From Paenibacillus whitsoniae (GTDB lineage: Bacteria > Bacillota > Bacilli > Paenibacillales > NBRC-103111), in NCBI RefSeq assembly GCF_003955665.1, contig NZ_RXHU01000054.1, positions 124,001 to 188,000 of the forward strand: a DNA stretch of 64,000 bases. The letters run 5' to 3'. Within the stretch, counting starts at the first letter, position 1, and the number at the start of each line of letters is the position of its first letter. Shown here one piece after another: positions 42,573-52,632 of the stretch. Position numbers and translations under genes: made by a program. A model generated the notes under the pieces. It searched no databases. It was given only the letters and a program-made list of their open reading frames with translations, and had not been told where the DNA came from.

Positions 42573-43274
42573 ATGCCTGGATTTTTTAGTGCTATCGCTG
42601 TATTGATCAAGCAACTCACATTGCTTGTGTCTTATGTGAAAAATAATGCGTTTCCACAACCTTTAACGGAACAAGAAGAGGAAACACATCTTAGACTGAT
42701 GGCTGAAGGGAATGAGAATTCTAGAAATAAGCTGATTGAACATAATTTAAGACTTGTTGCCCATATCGTCAAAAAATTCGACAATACGGGGGAAGATCTT
42801 GAGGATTTGATCTCGATCGGGACCATCGGATTAATCAAAGCGATCGAGTCGTTTTCGCCGAACAAAGGGACCAAGCTCGCCACATTCGCGGCGCGCTGTA
42901 TCGAGAACGAGATCTTGATGCATTTGCGTTCGCTGAAAAAGACACGGAAAGACGTGTCTCTGCATGACCCGATCGGAACGGATAAAGAGGGGAACGAAAT
43001 AACACTTATCGACATTCTCGGCAGCGAAGCGGATGATGTGGTGGATGCGGTGCAGTTGAAGATCGAGAAGAGCAAGATCTATAAGAATTTGGATATTCTG
43101 GACGACCGGGAGAAAGAAGTCGTGGTTGGCCGGTTCGGGCTCGAGCTCGGCGGAGAGGAGCGAACGCAGCGGGAGATTGCGAAGGAGTTGGGGATCTCGC
43201 GGAGCTATGTGTCGCGGATTGAGAAGCGAGCGCTCATGAAGTTGTATCATGAGTTTTATAAGGCGAAGCGATAG
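42573..43274 (+). CDS. sigK: RNA polymerase sigma-K factor precursor, uninterrupted
   Basis: A 233-residue late mother-cell sigma factor. Residues 1-20 are the hydrophobic pro-sequence removed by SpoIVFB; the mature protein should begin at Y21 of YVKNNAFPQPL as in B. subtilis. Region 2 includes LIEHNLRLVAHIVKKF and DLISIGTIGLIKAIES, and region 4 QREIAKELGISRSYVSRIEK. The gene is intact, unlike strains in which sigK is split by a skin element. A 275-base frameshifted copy of its 3' third lies 17 kb downstream at 60351. GGGGG precedes the ATG. Confidence 0.96.
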   Translation: MPGFFSAIAVLIKQLTLLVSYVKNNAFPQPLTEQEEETHLRLMAEGNENSRNKLIEHNLRLVAHIVKKFDNTGEDLEDLISIGTIGLIKAIESFSPNKGTKLATFAARCIENEILMHLRSLKKTRKDVSLHDPIGTDKEGNEITLIDILGSEADDVVDAVQLKIEKSKIYKNLDILDDREKEVVVGRFGLELGGEERTQREIAKELGISRSYVSRIEKRALMKLYHEFYKAKR

Positions 43275-43616
43275 TGTGAATTTTCAATGAAAAATGTGTT
43301 TCTCAATTTAAACTATGAAGATCGCCCTTTCCGGTAGCAAAGTAGGATGGTTGGCTATCTTCTTAACTTCTCTCCTGATTGTTCGGGGGGCTTTCTTAGA
43401 ATAGGTAGTACAACACAAACGATACAGTTGGTAAAAAAGGGGTTTGTATTTTTCTGACGTTTCTTTACTGCTAAGATGTACGTACACTTATGTAACAATA
43501 TTGTTACCACTTAGGTCCCCTCGCCCAGGGGATCTTTTTGTTTTTCCTGACCATAGAAGGGATTCAAGCATACCCATCGGTAAATAGTAGATAAACCCAA
43601 TTGGGGATGTGAAGAG
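43275..43616. other. Intergenic region after sigK
   Basis: No gene seen. It holds a perfect 16-base palindrome GTAACAATATTGTTAC at 43492-43507 flanked by CTAAG and CTTAG, and a terminator at 43514-43540. This is the left edge of the sigK-flanked segment. Confidence 0.6.
43514..43540 (+). terminator. Terminator downstream of sigK
   Basis: TCCCCT pairs with AGGGGA, extended by G-T and G-C pairs, around CGCCC and followed by TCTTTTTG. Confidence 0.7.
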
Positions 43617-44326
43617 ATGGAATTCAGCAAGGAATAAGTAGACCAAATTTGTAAAGGCGATTCGAGAGCTCTAGCTACTTCCATACACTCCTCGAGTACA
43701 GCCGAACTCTAGGGAACAGAACCGTGTTCTTACCGAACAAATCCAACAACTCCAAGCCGTCTTTGCCTCTCAAGCTGAACACATCGTTAAGCTCGAAAAA
43801 CGTGTGCATGAGCTGGAAAGACAATTAGGAAAAAATAGTAATAATAGCAGCAGTTCGTGGTTTATTCCCCTCATGCTTGTCAGTCTTATCACGCAATTTC
43901 AAGGCTTTTCTGAGCATGATAAGAGCCAGTGGGCGAAGGAGATGAAAGAACTGTTGCAAGAGGGGGGATGTGACTTTCACTGCCTGGAAAGAGGCAAGGC
44001 TACAGCTCGAATTCATGATCGCAGAATTCGAGCAACGATGACATTCTGCTACGCGACGAAGCCAAATGGAAGCAAGGGTTTATTCCCAAGGAAAAAGGCA
44101 CGTGTGGCAGATATGCAAAGGGAAGTCAGAGAATTTAGCGGGTCAGCAGTACAAAACCGCCATTCATGCCATTCTTCGAGATGTCCAAATTCCGTTTTAC
44201 AATAATCAGGCAGAACGCGATATTCGGATGGTCAAGGTGAAAATAAAAGTTTTCGTCGCCTTCCGTACAACGTTAGGTGCAGATCAGTATGCACGCATTC
44301 GCTCCATCGTCTCCACGCTCCTCTAA
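43617..44326 (+). pseudogene. IS66-family transposase remnant
   Basis: A decayed IS66 tnpC. From the ATG at 43617 it reads MEFSKE, an in-frame stop, then VDQICKGDSRALA. After a frame change it reads EQNRVLTEQIQQLQ, VKLEKRVHELERQLGKNSNNSS, the N-terminal leucine-zipper mark of IS66. A central piece (SQWAKEMKELLQE) and the C-terminal mark VQIPFYNNQAERDIRMVKVK follow in other frames. At 710 bases it is under half the size of an intact gene, so it carries at least one large deletion plus several frameshifts. No terminal inverted repeats were recognised. Confidence 0.85.
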
Positions 44327-44816
44327 CAACTTTTCCGTCCTCAAATCCCTCACTCTCGCCATTCAGGGGCATCTCTAGTTCTAACCTCACCTATGTAGCC
44401 AGCCATGTCGCTGCGCGGCACCCCAAAGGATGAAAGTTCATGGCTGGTGACCGAACGACAGTGAGCTATTTCCAGGGTAGTAACAAAACAAGATATTGTG
44501 ATTTTCATAAATCATTGACTTTTATATTATGTGGAATTATTTTTGTTTTGGAATTAATTTATGAGTCATGGTAACCATGTTCATTACATTGGCATTGACT
44601 AGATTTAAAGTGAATATACAATTCAGTTAAAGGAAAACTATAGCAACACCAGTGAAGGCAGTCGGTCATTTTTGGCTCGATTGCCTTTCCTTATGTTAAT
44701 TGCAGGGGAATCTTACCACGGATAATCAATGTATGGAAAATTGTATTAAGGTGAAGTATGCGTATTGGTAATCGAGGATTTCGATGATTCCTGCTTAGAG
44801 AGAATTTTCCCAAACA
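44327..44816. other. 490-base AT-rich intergenic region
   Basis: No gene seen. A hairpin at 44655-44687 pairs AAGGCAGTCG with CGATTGCCTT (one mismatch) and is followed by TTCC, a weak terminator. The rest is AT-rich sequence, probably remains of the IS element. Confidence 0.5.
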
Positions 44817-45771
44817 TTAGATGATATGACCCTTAATCATTGTCCATTGCACTTGGAATTGTTCATTTAACAAGACAAGATCAGCGTCAAAGCCCGTGGA
44901 GATTCTGCCTCGGGTATCAAGGCGTAATATTCGTGCAGGTGTGGTTGAAGCCATTTGAACCGCGTCTTTTAAAGAAATGCCGGTTTCTACGGTTAGACGA
45001 AGTGCATCATTCATCGTAACCGTACTGGAGGCTAAAGTCCCATCCTCTAGTCGAGCTACACCGTCGGAAACCGTAACATGATGTCCACTGAATCGGACGC
45101 ATGCCATTGAAACAATGCGTAACGTGACTCGCTCCGGCTTCAAAGGCTTGCTTTGCTTCCTCGTATGTGGCATCCGAATGCGCCACCGCGATTATGATGC
45201 CATTTTCTTTCAGAAAAGAGATGAGCTCCATCCCGCCAGGTAATTCTGGGGCTATTGTAACCATCTTAATCAGTCCATCTGCTTCGTTAAAAATTTCTTT
45301 CATTTCAGTAAGATTCGGATGTCGTAAAAATCGTTCATTTTGCATACCTTTACGCTTCGGATTCAGGTAAGGACCCTCTAGATGAAGCCCGGCAATTTTG
45401 GCCCCAACTTCACGCCCAATTATACGTTTCACACTACGAATCATGGCTAGTAATTCTTCAATTGTAGAGCTAACGGAGGTAACCAAAAACGAGGTGCAGC
45501 CTGTTTCAGCACAAGCCCGCGAAACCTCCTGAATACTCTCCTCACTGCCATCCATCATATCGAACCCGTTAGCACCATGGATATGCACATCGATCATACC
45601 AGGTATCAGTAAATGTCCATGTCCATCCAAAAGTTCATACTCGCCCTCCGGAAGAGAAGAAAGACCACTTTCTATCTTTTCAATAATTCCGTTTCTTATC
45701 CAAAGTGTGGCAGGTAGAACAAGGTCGTCTGGTTGGATCACGTTTACGTTGTGCAAAATTTTAAGACTCAT
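44817..45771 (-). pseudogene. nagA: N-acetylglucosamine-6-phosphate deacetylase, internal deletion
   Basis: NagA removes the acetyl group of GlcNAc-6-phosphate in amino-sugar and chitin use. The N-terminal part is recognisable from MSLKILHNVN through PGMIDVHIHGANGFD (metal His pair), GLHLEGPYLNPKRKG and VAHSDATYEEA to THCFNGMRP. The C-terminal part restarts in another frame at FSGHHVTVSDGVARLEDG and ends normally. About 50 residues between them are gone at about 45095, including the segment with the catalytic Asp (TDAM box), so the enzyme is dead. The start follows GAGGAGG by 9 bases. Confidence 0.88.
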
Positions 45772-46417
45772 CTTTGTTATCCTCCTCGTATTTGTCTTTC
45801 TCTTCACATTGAATAATCGCTATATTTTTATTATGGAGTACTTCTATTATTTCGTTAGGCACTTCATGATCGGTAATAGTAATTTCCCTATTTCATTTGG
45901 CCAATTGATAGGCTTAATTTGTAAATGCCGTAGATTAAAAGCTCTTCGAACAAAGCATTCAATTCTATGGCTGTTGTGACACTTACCATGATCCAGTTGT
46001 AGCCTTCTTCGCTTACGCGGTGCGCTTCAATGACATTATTGTTTTGTTGAACAAACGATTGAAAAGATTGTGTTACTGTATTTGTGAGTTGGATAAACTC
46101 GCAGTATTTTGACCTTATGAAAATATTACGTTTAAACGCCATTACCTAAATTTCTAGATAACAAATAAAATGGAAAGAGCAGTTTGTAGGTTGTCTTTTA
46201 CAACTGCTTTTTTATTCGTCACTGGTAGTATGAAGTCCATAATTCTATCTATCATTATCTCTTTTATTGTCCGTTATTCAAAAATTGTAATCCTTTTCTT
46301 AAAGTGTTAATTGAGAAAAGAGGCTGTATTTAATATAATGTCAACGACTATATTCTATAATTGGTATGTGCTGTATAATGCTTTAACTGATAATGTACAG
46401 GTCATAGGGGGGATTAG
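45772..46417. other. 646-base region with an unrecognised gene remnant
   Basis: Minus-strand frames in 45772-46142 look like one decayed gene just upstream of nagA. An 84-codon piece at 45888-46142 contains NNNVIEAHRVSEEGYNWIMV. A second frame reads EITITDHEVPNEIIEVL up to the nagA ribosome site. I cannot name the family. A plus-strand terminator lies at 46178-46213, and the last 200 bases are AT-rich leader of the next gene. Confidence 0.45.
46178..46213 (+). terminator. Terminator-like hairpin
   Basis: AGCAGTTTGTA pairs with TACAACTGCT (one mismatch) and is followed by six T. Confidence 0.65.
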
Positions 46418-48628
46418 ATGAAGAAGAAATACTGGCTGCAGCGTTTGCTTTTATCCTATCTGCCTTTATTCAGTACTTTTATGATCACATTGATTATCAT
46501 ATTCTTTCTTGCGTCGGCTGAAGCTTCAAAGAAACAGACGATCCGTGCCAATCAATTGTTCACGGAGCAGGCATCACAGACGGTTGATTACACTCTTCGT
46601 GCTATCGATCAATTTGTAACTGGCGATCTAAGTACGAAGGAAATATGGGAGCCTTTTTTTAAAAAAAATGGTTCCAATAAATACTTGGAGGAATTTGAGG
46701 TTTCACAAAAGCTGACTCAGATGAAGACTTCGTATCCGTGGATTGACTCGTTATATTTGGTTCGTCTGGGGGATCAAACTGTTCTGGGAAATCAGGCGAT
46801 GTCTCCGCTAAGTGATTATATGGACAGAGAGTTTGTTCAACAGGTTCAAAATAATCCAAGCAAGATGAGCTATTGGACCGATCCAAGGCTGTGGAACAGC
46901 TTCAATCAAGAACCGCGAAGGGTTCTCTCGCTTGTTCGGCAGTATCCGCTTCTCTCCGGAGAGCTTGGCATGATGGTGGTGAATGTTAGAGTCGATTCGA
47001 TTCGTGAAGATTTGACGCGTATGGCAGGCTCTGGAGTGAGCTTTCTCGGCCTCTATGGCCGTAATGGACAGGCCATTATGGGAACAGATAATAACAAGAA
47101 TGATTCAATTGATAACCAAGGTACGAGCAAGCTGTTATCCACAGTCAAATCCAACTATACAGGCTGGGAAATGCGAAGTGGACTTTACGGCAATGGCTTT
47201 GGAGAATATCTAGCTTCCCTCTCTTATAATTGGATAGCGTTAATCTTAGTGGCATTTATGGCTGGGATTGCAATGATTGTATATGTTTCCCGTAGAATGT
47301 ATAAACCGATTGAGACGATTATTAAGAGAATTCATGATTCATCACCCGAAAAAAGCCAAATATGGGCGTTACCCTTGAAAGCTAATGAATTTATTTTCAT
47401 TGAAACGGCCTTTGAAGATCTAATCAAGCAGTCCAACGAGGATTCCTTTTATCGAAAACGGCACTTCTTCTATGAGATAACCGAGGGTAACCGTTCCATC
47501 GGTATCGAAGAGTGGGAACACGAAACGCTTAAATTTGGGTTAAATCATAAGTTTGAAATCATGTGCACCGGAATCGCTGAAATTGACCGGTATACGGATT
47601 TTTGCAAAGAATACAACATAAGGGATCAAGGCCTATTTCGATTTGCGGTTGCCAACGTAATCGGGGAGCTGGCTCAAAACTTGAACTTGACAATTTGGAC
47701 GGAATGGATCTCGAATCAGCGAATAGGGTTCATTATTTATGGTCTGGAGAAGGAATTCGAAACTCACCTTCAAGCCATGGGAAACAAGTTCATAGAGTGG
47801 ATACGGGGCAACCTGCGCTTTACGCTAACGGTAAGCTTTGGTATTGCAGTAGATCAATTGGAGGATATCTACCACTCCTATCAAGAAGCTTTAGAGGGGA
47901 TGCAGTATAAATCAATACTTGGTAATAATCGCGTCATTACACGCTTCGATATTTCTACGCAGCCTAAAGGCGAAGTCTATGATCAGCTGCCTTCTATTCG
48001 TTCCATCGTCAAAGCCTATCGATTGGGTGAAGAAGACTGGAAGTCACAATTGGAAAACTTGTTTGACGAATTGGGTTTCGGTTATTTTTCTCGGGACGAC
48101 ATTATTGGCTTGGCAAATTATATTTATTACCATTTATATCGTGAAATGGTCGAATTGCCCATTGAGATTCGGAAGCTGTGGGAGGATGAGGCGATGCCCG
48201 AGCTGAAGGAAGCCATCGAACGTTTCGAAACGCTCGTAGAGTTCCGGGTAGAATTTGTACAGATACTTTCCGATTATTATGAACGAATAAGTCGAATACG
48301 GTTGAGCCGCAGCAAGCATCCCATTATTCAGGAGGTGCGTAAATATATAGAAGAGCAATTCGCAGACCCTGACCTCTCTCTTTCTTATATTGGCGATCAG
48401 TTTCATATCACAACAAGCTATTTAAGCCGACAGTTTAAACAAGAGATCGGTGAAAATTTTATTGACTATTTAGCAAGAGTTCGGATAGAAAAGGCGATGC
48501 ATCTGTTGAAGGAGACGACTATGCCCATTCAGGATATAGCTGCCGCGGTAGGTTATACGTATTATATTTCCTTTAATCGAGTATTTAAAAAACTAACGGG
48601 CATTACACCAGGGGACTATCGAAAATAA
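46418..48628 (+). CDS. Membrane-bound AraC-family one-component regulator
   Basis: A 736-residue regulator. Two transmembrane helices (about residues 13-33 and 270-290) enclose an extracellular Cache-like sensor. A HAMP-like segment and a long cytoplasmic linker lead to two C-terminal AraC helix-turn-helices (LSLSYIGDQFHITTSYLSRQF and IQDIAAAVGYTYYISF, PGDYRK end). In Paenibacillus such proteins commonly stand upstream of LplB-YtcP-LplA importers and control them directly without phosphotransfer. That is the arrangement here, 244 bases before the importer. AGGGGGG precedes the ATG. Confidence 0.9.
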   Translation: MKKKYWLQRLLLSYLPLFSTFMITLIIIFFLASAEASKKQTIRANQLFTEQASQTVDYTLRAIDQFVTGDLSTKEIWEPFFKKNGSNKYLEEFEVSQKLTQMKTSYPWIDSLYLVRLGDQTVLGNQAMSPLSDYMDREFVQQVQNNPSKMSYWTDPRLWNSFNQEPRRVLSLVRQYPLLSGELGMMVVNVRVDSIREDLTRMAGSGVSFLGLYGRNGQAIMGTDNNKNDSIDNQGTSKLLSTVKSNYTGWEMRSGLYGNGFGEYLASLSYNWIALILVAFMAGIAMIVYVSRRMYKPIETIIKRIHDSSPEKSQIWALPLKANEFIFIETAFEDLIKQSNEDSFYRKRHFFYEITEGNRSIGIEEWEHETLKFGLNHKFEIMCTGIAEIDRYTDFCKEYNIRDQGLFRFAVANVIGELAQNLNLTIWTEWISNQRIGFIIYGLEKEFETHLQAMGNKFIEWIRGNLRFTLTVSFGIAVDQLEDIYHSYQEALEGMQYKSILGNNRVITRFDISTQPKGEVYDQLPSIRSIVKAYRLGEEDWKSQLENLFDELGFGYFSRDDIIGLANYIYYHLYREMVELPIEIRKLWEDEAMPELKEAIERFETLVEFRVEFVQILSDYYERISRIRLSRSKHPIIQEVRKYIEEQFADPDLSLSYIGDQFHITTSYLSRQFKQEIGENFIDYLARVRIEKAMHLLKETTMPIQDIAAAVGYTYYISFNRVFKKLTGITPGDYRK

Positions 48629-48669
48629 GATGCCGGCTTATCGAAAGAGCTGCAATCTTCATCGTCAAT

Positions 48670-48708
48670 AATAGCTGCTGTCAATGGGACAACGGCTATT
48701 TTTTTTTG
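48670..48708 (+). terminator. Terminator of the AraC regulator
   Basis: AATAGCTGCTGT pairs with ACAACGGCTATT (two mismatches) and is followed by nine T. Confidence 0.8.
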
Positions 48709-48872
48709 TACATCCTGTTCATTTCTTACCGGGTAAGTGCTGCTACTGCTGCTTTTTCCCTATATCAAAATCTGTTATAGCGGTTTTAAAGTGTTAGTTG
48801 TCGGTACCCGGCATGAAGAAGTAGTATACAGAGGCCGAGCAAATCAATTTTAAAAATAAGGAGGATGCACCC

Positions 48873-49844
48873 ATGACTGCAAGAAGTCAAGCAATAGAGA
48901 AGCCTGGGTGGAGTGATATACCTACGGACAAGAAAGCACTATGGCTTCAGAGAAAAAAGAGATTCAATCAAAATAAACCGCTATTACTAATGTTTATACC
49001 GATTGCGGTGTATTTCATACTTTTTAAGTATATTCCCATGTTCGGGCTTGTCATCGCTTTCAAGGATTATAATTTCGCAGAGGGGATTTGGGGTAGTCCT
49101 TGGGTGGGGCTGGAAAACTACAGTTATCTATTTACGAACCCGCAAATGACGCAAATCATTCGTAATACCATTATGCTCAGCGCATTAACCGTGCTGGTAG
49201 GATTTCCATTTCCCATCATACTGGCCATATTGTTAAACGAAGTGAGAAAGATGTGGTTTAAGAAATCTGTTCAAACGCTAGTGTATCTTCCCTACTTTCT
49301 GAATTGGATTATTGTCGGTGGATTGGTGACAATGATATTTGCTCAGCAAAGCGGTATTGTCAATATACTAATCAAGAAAACAACGGGTGAGGCTTATCCG
49401 TTTTTGTTTAAAGAATTCTCATGGATCGCTATATTCGTTGGGTCAAGTATCTGGAAGAACGCAGGGTGGTCGGCAATCATCTATCTTGCGGCATTAACAG
49501 GTATTGATCCAAGTTTATATGAAGCAGCAAGTATGGACGGTGCAAATAAGTGGAGGAAAATTTGGCATATTACACTACCCGGCATCCGTTCAACGATTGT
49601 TCTTATGTTCATCCTATCTATCGGCCATGTGATGGACATAGGGTTCGATCAAGTTTATGTTTTGCAAAACCCGGTGGTTAAGAATATTTCCGAGGTAATT
49701 AGTACCTGGAATTATAAAGTGGGTCTAGGCAGCGGGGAATACAGCCACGGCGCTGCACTCGGTTTATTCGAATCCATAATCGGATTAACTATGGTACTGA
49801 CAGCAAACGGCATTGCCAAAAAGTTTAATCAAGGTTTGTGGTAG
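48873..49844 (+). CDS. LplB-type sugar ABC transporter permease
   Basis: A 323-residue permease of an oligosaccharide importer. The hydrophobic start LLLMFIPIAVYFILFKYIPMF with MFGLVIAFKDYNF is typical of LplB, and the EAA loop reads YEAASMDGANKWRKIWHIT. There are six transmembrane helices. AAGGAGG precedes the ATG. It is followed after 12 bases by the YtcP-type partner. No ATPase gene is present. Linked beta-helix enzymes suggest an alpha-glucan or other plant or fungal oligosaccharide as cargo. Confidence 0.92.
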   Translation: MTARSQAIEKPGWSDIPTDKKALWLQRKKRFNQNKPLLLMFIPIAVYFILFKYIPMFGLVIAFKDYNFAEGIWGSPWVGLENYSYLFTNPQMTQIIRNTIMLSALTVLVGFPFPIILAILLNEVRKMWFKKSVQTLVYLPYFLNWIIVGGLVTMIFAQQSGIVNILIKKTTGEAYPFLFKEFSWIAIFVGSSIWKNAGWSAIIYLAALTGIDPSLYEAASMDGANKWRKIWHITLPGIRSTIVLMFILSIGHVMDIGFDQVYVLQNPVVKNISEVISTWNYKVGLGSGEYSHGAALGLFESIIGLTMVLTANGIAKKFNQGLW

Positions 49845-49856
49845 GAGGCAAAAGGA

Positions 49857-50732
49857 ATGAAGCCCACATGGGGTGAACGCATTTTTCTGAAAATCAACCA
49901 TATAGTTTTGTTTCTGGCGGGATTAAGCTGTCTCTTGCCGATCGTTCATATCGCGTCATTGTCTATGAGCAGCGGGCATGCCATCCTTTCGGGGGATGTA
50001 GGCTTATGGCCTGTTGAACCAACATGGATTGCTTATAAGAATTTGGTGAATGGAACACCTATCGTTAACTCACTTAAGAATAGTATCATCATAACTGTTG
50101 TAGGCACGTCACTGAATATGTTGTTTACCATATTCGCCGCATATCCGCTCTCCAGAAAACACTTCTATGCAAAAAAGTTCTTTACACTCGCTATCGTTTT
50201 CACAATGCTGTTCTCTGCCGGACTGATTCCCAATTTTTTACTGGTTAAATCACTTGGGCTTGTCGGCAATTATGGAGCAATATGGATACCAGGACTAATC
50301 AGTGTGTATAACTTGCTTGTATTACGGTCATTCTTCGAGAATATACCAGATGAATTGGAAGAAGCGGCGCGTATGGACGGCTGCAGCGAGTGGAGGCTTA
50401 TAATCCAAATCGTACTTCCATTATCCAAGCCGGTTTTGGCAACGTTAGCTTTGTTCTACGGCGTAAACCACTGGAACTCCTTCTTTAATTTACTGATTTA
50501 TATTAATGACTCCAATAAATTCAACCTCTCGGTGCTTGTTCAGAATATGGTCCGCAGCCAGTCGATCATTGCGGAGCTGGCGCAGTTAAATCCGGAGGAT
50601 CTCGCGAAGATTACACCAGAATCAGTTATATCTGCAGGAATTATGGTCATGATTCTGCCAATTATTGCTGTTTACCCATTTTTGCAAAAATATTTCGTCA
50701 ACGGAGTCATGATTGGAGCTATTAAAGGATAG
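49857..50732 (+). CDS. YtcP-type sugar ABC transporter permease
   Basis: A 291-residue second permease. The family marks are HIASLSMSSGHAILSGDVG after helix 1 and the EAA loop LEEAARMDGCSEWRLIIQIV. It ends in the usual KYFVNGVMIGAIKG. GGAGGC lies 8 bases before the ATG. With the LplB-type protein it forms the membrane channel for the lipoprotein at 50849. Confidence 0.92.
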   Translation: MKPTWGERIFLKINHIVLFLAGLSCLLPIVHIASLSMSSGHAILSGDVGLWPVEPTWIAYKNLVNGTPIVNSLKNSIIITVVGTSLNMLFTIFAAYPLSRKHFYAKKFFTLAIVFTMLFSAGLIPNFLLVKSLGLVGNYGAIWIPGLISVYNLLVLRSFFENIPDELEEAARMDGCSEWRLIIQIVLPLSKPVLATLALFYGVNHWNSFFNLLIYINDSNKFNLSVLVQNMVRSQSIIAELAQLNPEDLAKITPESVISAGIMVMILPIIAVYPFLQKYFVNGVMIGAIKG

Positions 50733-50848
50733 CGAACAAAGTAATTGGAAGGGAGTGATGCCGGAGATTGGGATGTCAGCCTGATTTAAGGCAGAAATGA
50801 TTTCAGTAGGCAAGAGAAACCTAAAAAAACAAGGAGGGCTTTAAACAA

Positions 50849-52477
50849 ATGAAAAACCTGAATAAAAGTATTATCAGTACTGCCGTAATAGCTGTGACAT
50901 TAAGTGGTGTGCTGTCCGCCTGCAGTACGAAAAAGGAGGACATCGCGGATAAGTCTGCTGATGCCACGAAAGCGCCAGAGAAGCGCGGAAAGATCACCGC
51001 AACGATCTATGATCGCGCTCAAATACCGGCCGAGGAAGGAACATACACGGATAATCGTTGGACGAAGTGGATTAATCAGAATGGTCCAGTGGATGTAAAG
51101 TTTGTTTCCATCCCCAGATTCGAGTCTCAACAGAAGTTAAGCACGTTATTTGCTGCGGCCGATGCGCCAGACCTGATTCTGGAATATGACAACGCTTTCC
51201 GTAATCAGCTGTGGAGTCAGAAGCAACTGATGCCTTTAGACGATTTAATTGAAAAGTACAGTACAGAATATAAGAAACTGCTTGCGAAATTCCCTGAATT
51301 GAAGAAGCTGGGAAGCAAATCAGACGGTAAGATGTATGACTTTGGTATCGTGAGTAAGCCACAAGTGCTGTCTTCTCTAGTAATACGTAAGGACTGGTTG
51401 GATAAACTAGGCTTAAAAGTGCCTACTACTGTAGATGAGCTGTATGCTGTTGCAAACGCCTTCGCAAATAATGACCCGGACGGAAACAACAAGAAGGATA
51501 CATTTGGATTCAATTTTAGCCAATTTAGTCAATATTATATTGACGGAATGTTTGGAAACGAGATGTTCATCATTAAGAACGGCGAGCTGGTTCGTCAATT
51601 CGACCGGATCAAACCTGCAACCGAGTTTAAGAAAAAGATGTTCGATAACGGCATCGTAGACAAGGACTTCCTGACAGACAAGAATGGGCAAAAGGCACAG
51701 CAGGATTTTGCCAATGGCAAGCTTGGTATTTTCGCAGGATACAAATCCGATGTGAAGAAAAATTATGAAACACTTAAGAAAAACGATCCGAAAGCGGAAA
51801 TCATTCCAATCGCATTCCCAGCCTCACCATACGGTTCCTTCGGACCTGACATCAGCTCGCCGCTTCAGATGGTAGGTTCCATTAATGCCAATGCAAAGGA
51901 CCCGGCTGCTGTGATCCAATATATTGATTTCATGAATAAACCAAGTACAGTGGAGCATTTCGAATATGGCGTTGAGGGTGAACATTATAAGAATGACGCC
52001 ACTGGCTGTCCGCAACCAATCAGTGCTGATAAGAATAAGAAGGAAAAAGACTATAACGGCGATTTCAAGATGCTCATGACCAAATATTACCTGAAGCCTT
52101 GTGTGGTAGATGGCGTAGGCATTAATTCCACTAATGCGTTCGATCAGGAATGGATCAAGATTTCGAAGGAAATGGATAAGCTGTATCTGGATCCGAACCA
52201 TATGAAGGAAGGCTTTACACATCCCAATACAAGACCGTCATTGGATAAGGAACTGAATGCAACGTTTAACGATGGATATAATCAAATGAACGATTTCATG
52301 GTTAAAGCCGTTGTCAGCGGAGATTCGTATACCATCGATCAAGCCTTTAAGGACGTGCAGAATGCATGGGATAAGACGGGCGGCAAGAAGCTCGAGGATT
52401 GGTACAAAAACTGGTATAAAGAGAATAAGGATAAATGGGTGTTTAATAGTGATATCTACAAGATGAAGGTAGAATAA
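50849..52477 (+). CDS. LplA-type extracellular sugar-binding lipoprotein
   Basis: A 542-residue binding lipoprotein. The signal ends in VLSAC with lipidated C25. The mature protein has the large LplA-type fold with PDLILEYDNAFRNQLWSQ, PLDDLIEKYSTEYKKL and a C-terminal WYKNWYKENKDKWVF. A 116-base gap separates it from the permease. The gene ends at a strong terminator. It should deliver oligosaccharides released by the downstream secreted enzymes. Confidence 0.92.
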   Translation: MKNLNKSIISTAVIAVTLSGVLSACSTKKEDIADKSADATKAPEKRGKITATIYDRAQIPAEEGTYTDNRWTKWINQNGPVDVKFVSIPRFESQQKLSTLFAAADAPDLILEYDNAFRNQLWSQKQLMPLDDLIEKYSTEYKKLLAKFPELKKLGSKSDGKMYDFGIVSKPQVLSSLVIRKDWLDKLGLKVPTTVDELYAVANAFANNDPDGNNKKDTFGFNFSQFSQYYIDGMFGNEMFIIKNGELVRQFDRIKPATEFKKKMFDNGIVDKDFLTDKNGQKAQQDFANGKLGIFAGYKSDVKKNYETLKKNDPKAEIIPIAFPASPYGSFGPDISSPLQMVGSINANAKDPAAVIQYIDFMNKPSTVEHFEYGVEGEHYKNDATGCPQPISADKNKKEKDYNGDFKMLMTKYYLKPCVVDGVGINSTNAFDQEWIKISKEMDKLYLDPNHMKEGFTHPNTRPSLDKELNATFNDGYNQMNDFMVKAVVSGDSYTIDQAFKDVQNAWDKTGGKKLEDWYKNWYKENKDKWVFNSDIYKMKVE

Positions 52478-52557
52478 TCAGCAATGATAACTCGGACTGC
52501 ATTTAACTTACTTACAAAATAAAATTCGATTAAACTAGCATCAATCTATTTGGAAAA

Positions 52558-52597
52558 AGCCGAATTGTATTCATTGCCTATCAATTCGGCTCGTTTT
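52558..52597 (+). terminator. Terminator of the LplB-YtcP-LplA operon
   Basis: AGCCGAATTG pairs perfectly with CAATTCGGCT around 14 bases, followed by CGTTTTT. Confidence 0.85.
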
Positions 52598-52632
52598 TCC
52601 TTATAGATAATTTCTGGAGGTGACCTTTATTT

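Noticed and set aside
43617..44326. Active IS66 insertion sequence
   Set aside because: The transposase has a stop, frameshifts and a large deletion, and no companion genes or terminal repeats were found.
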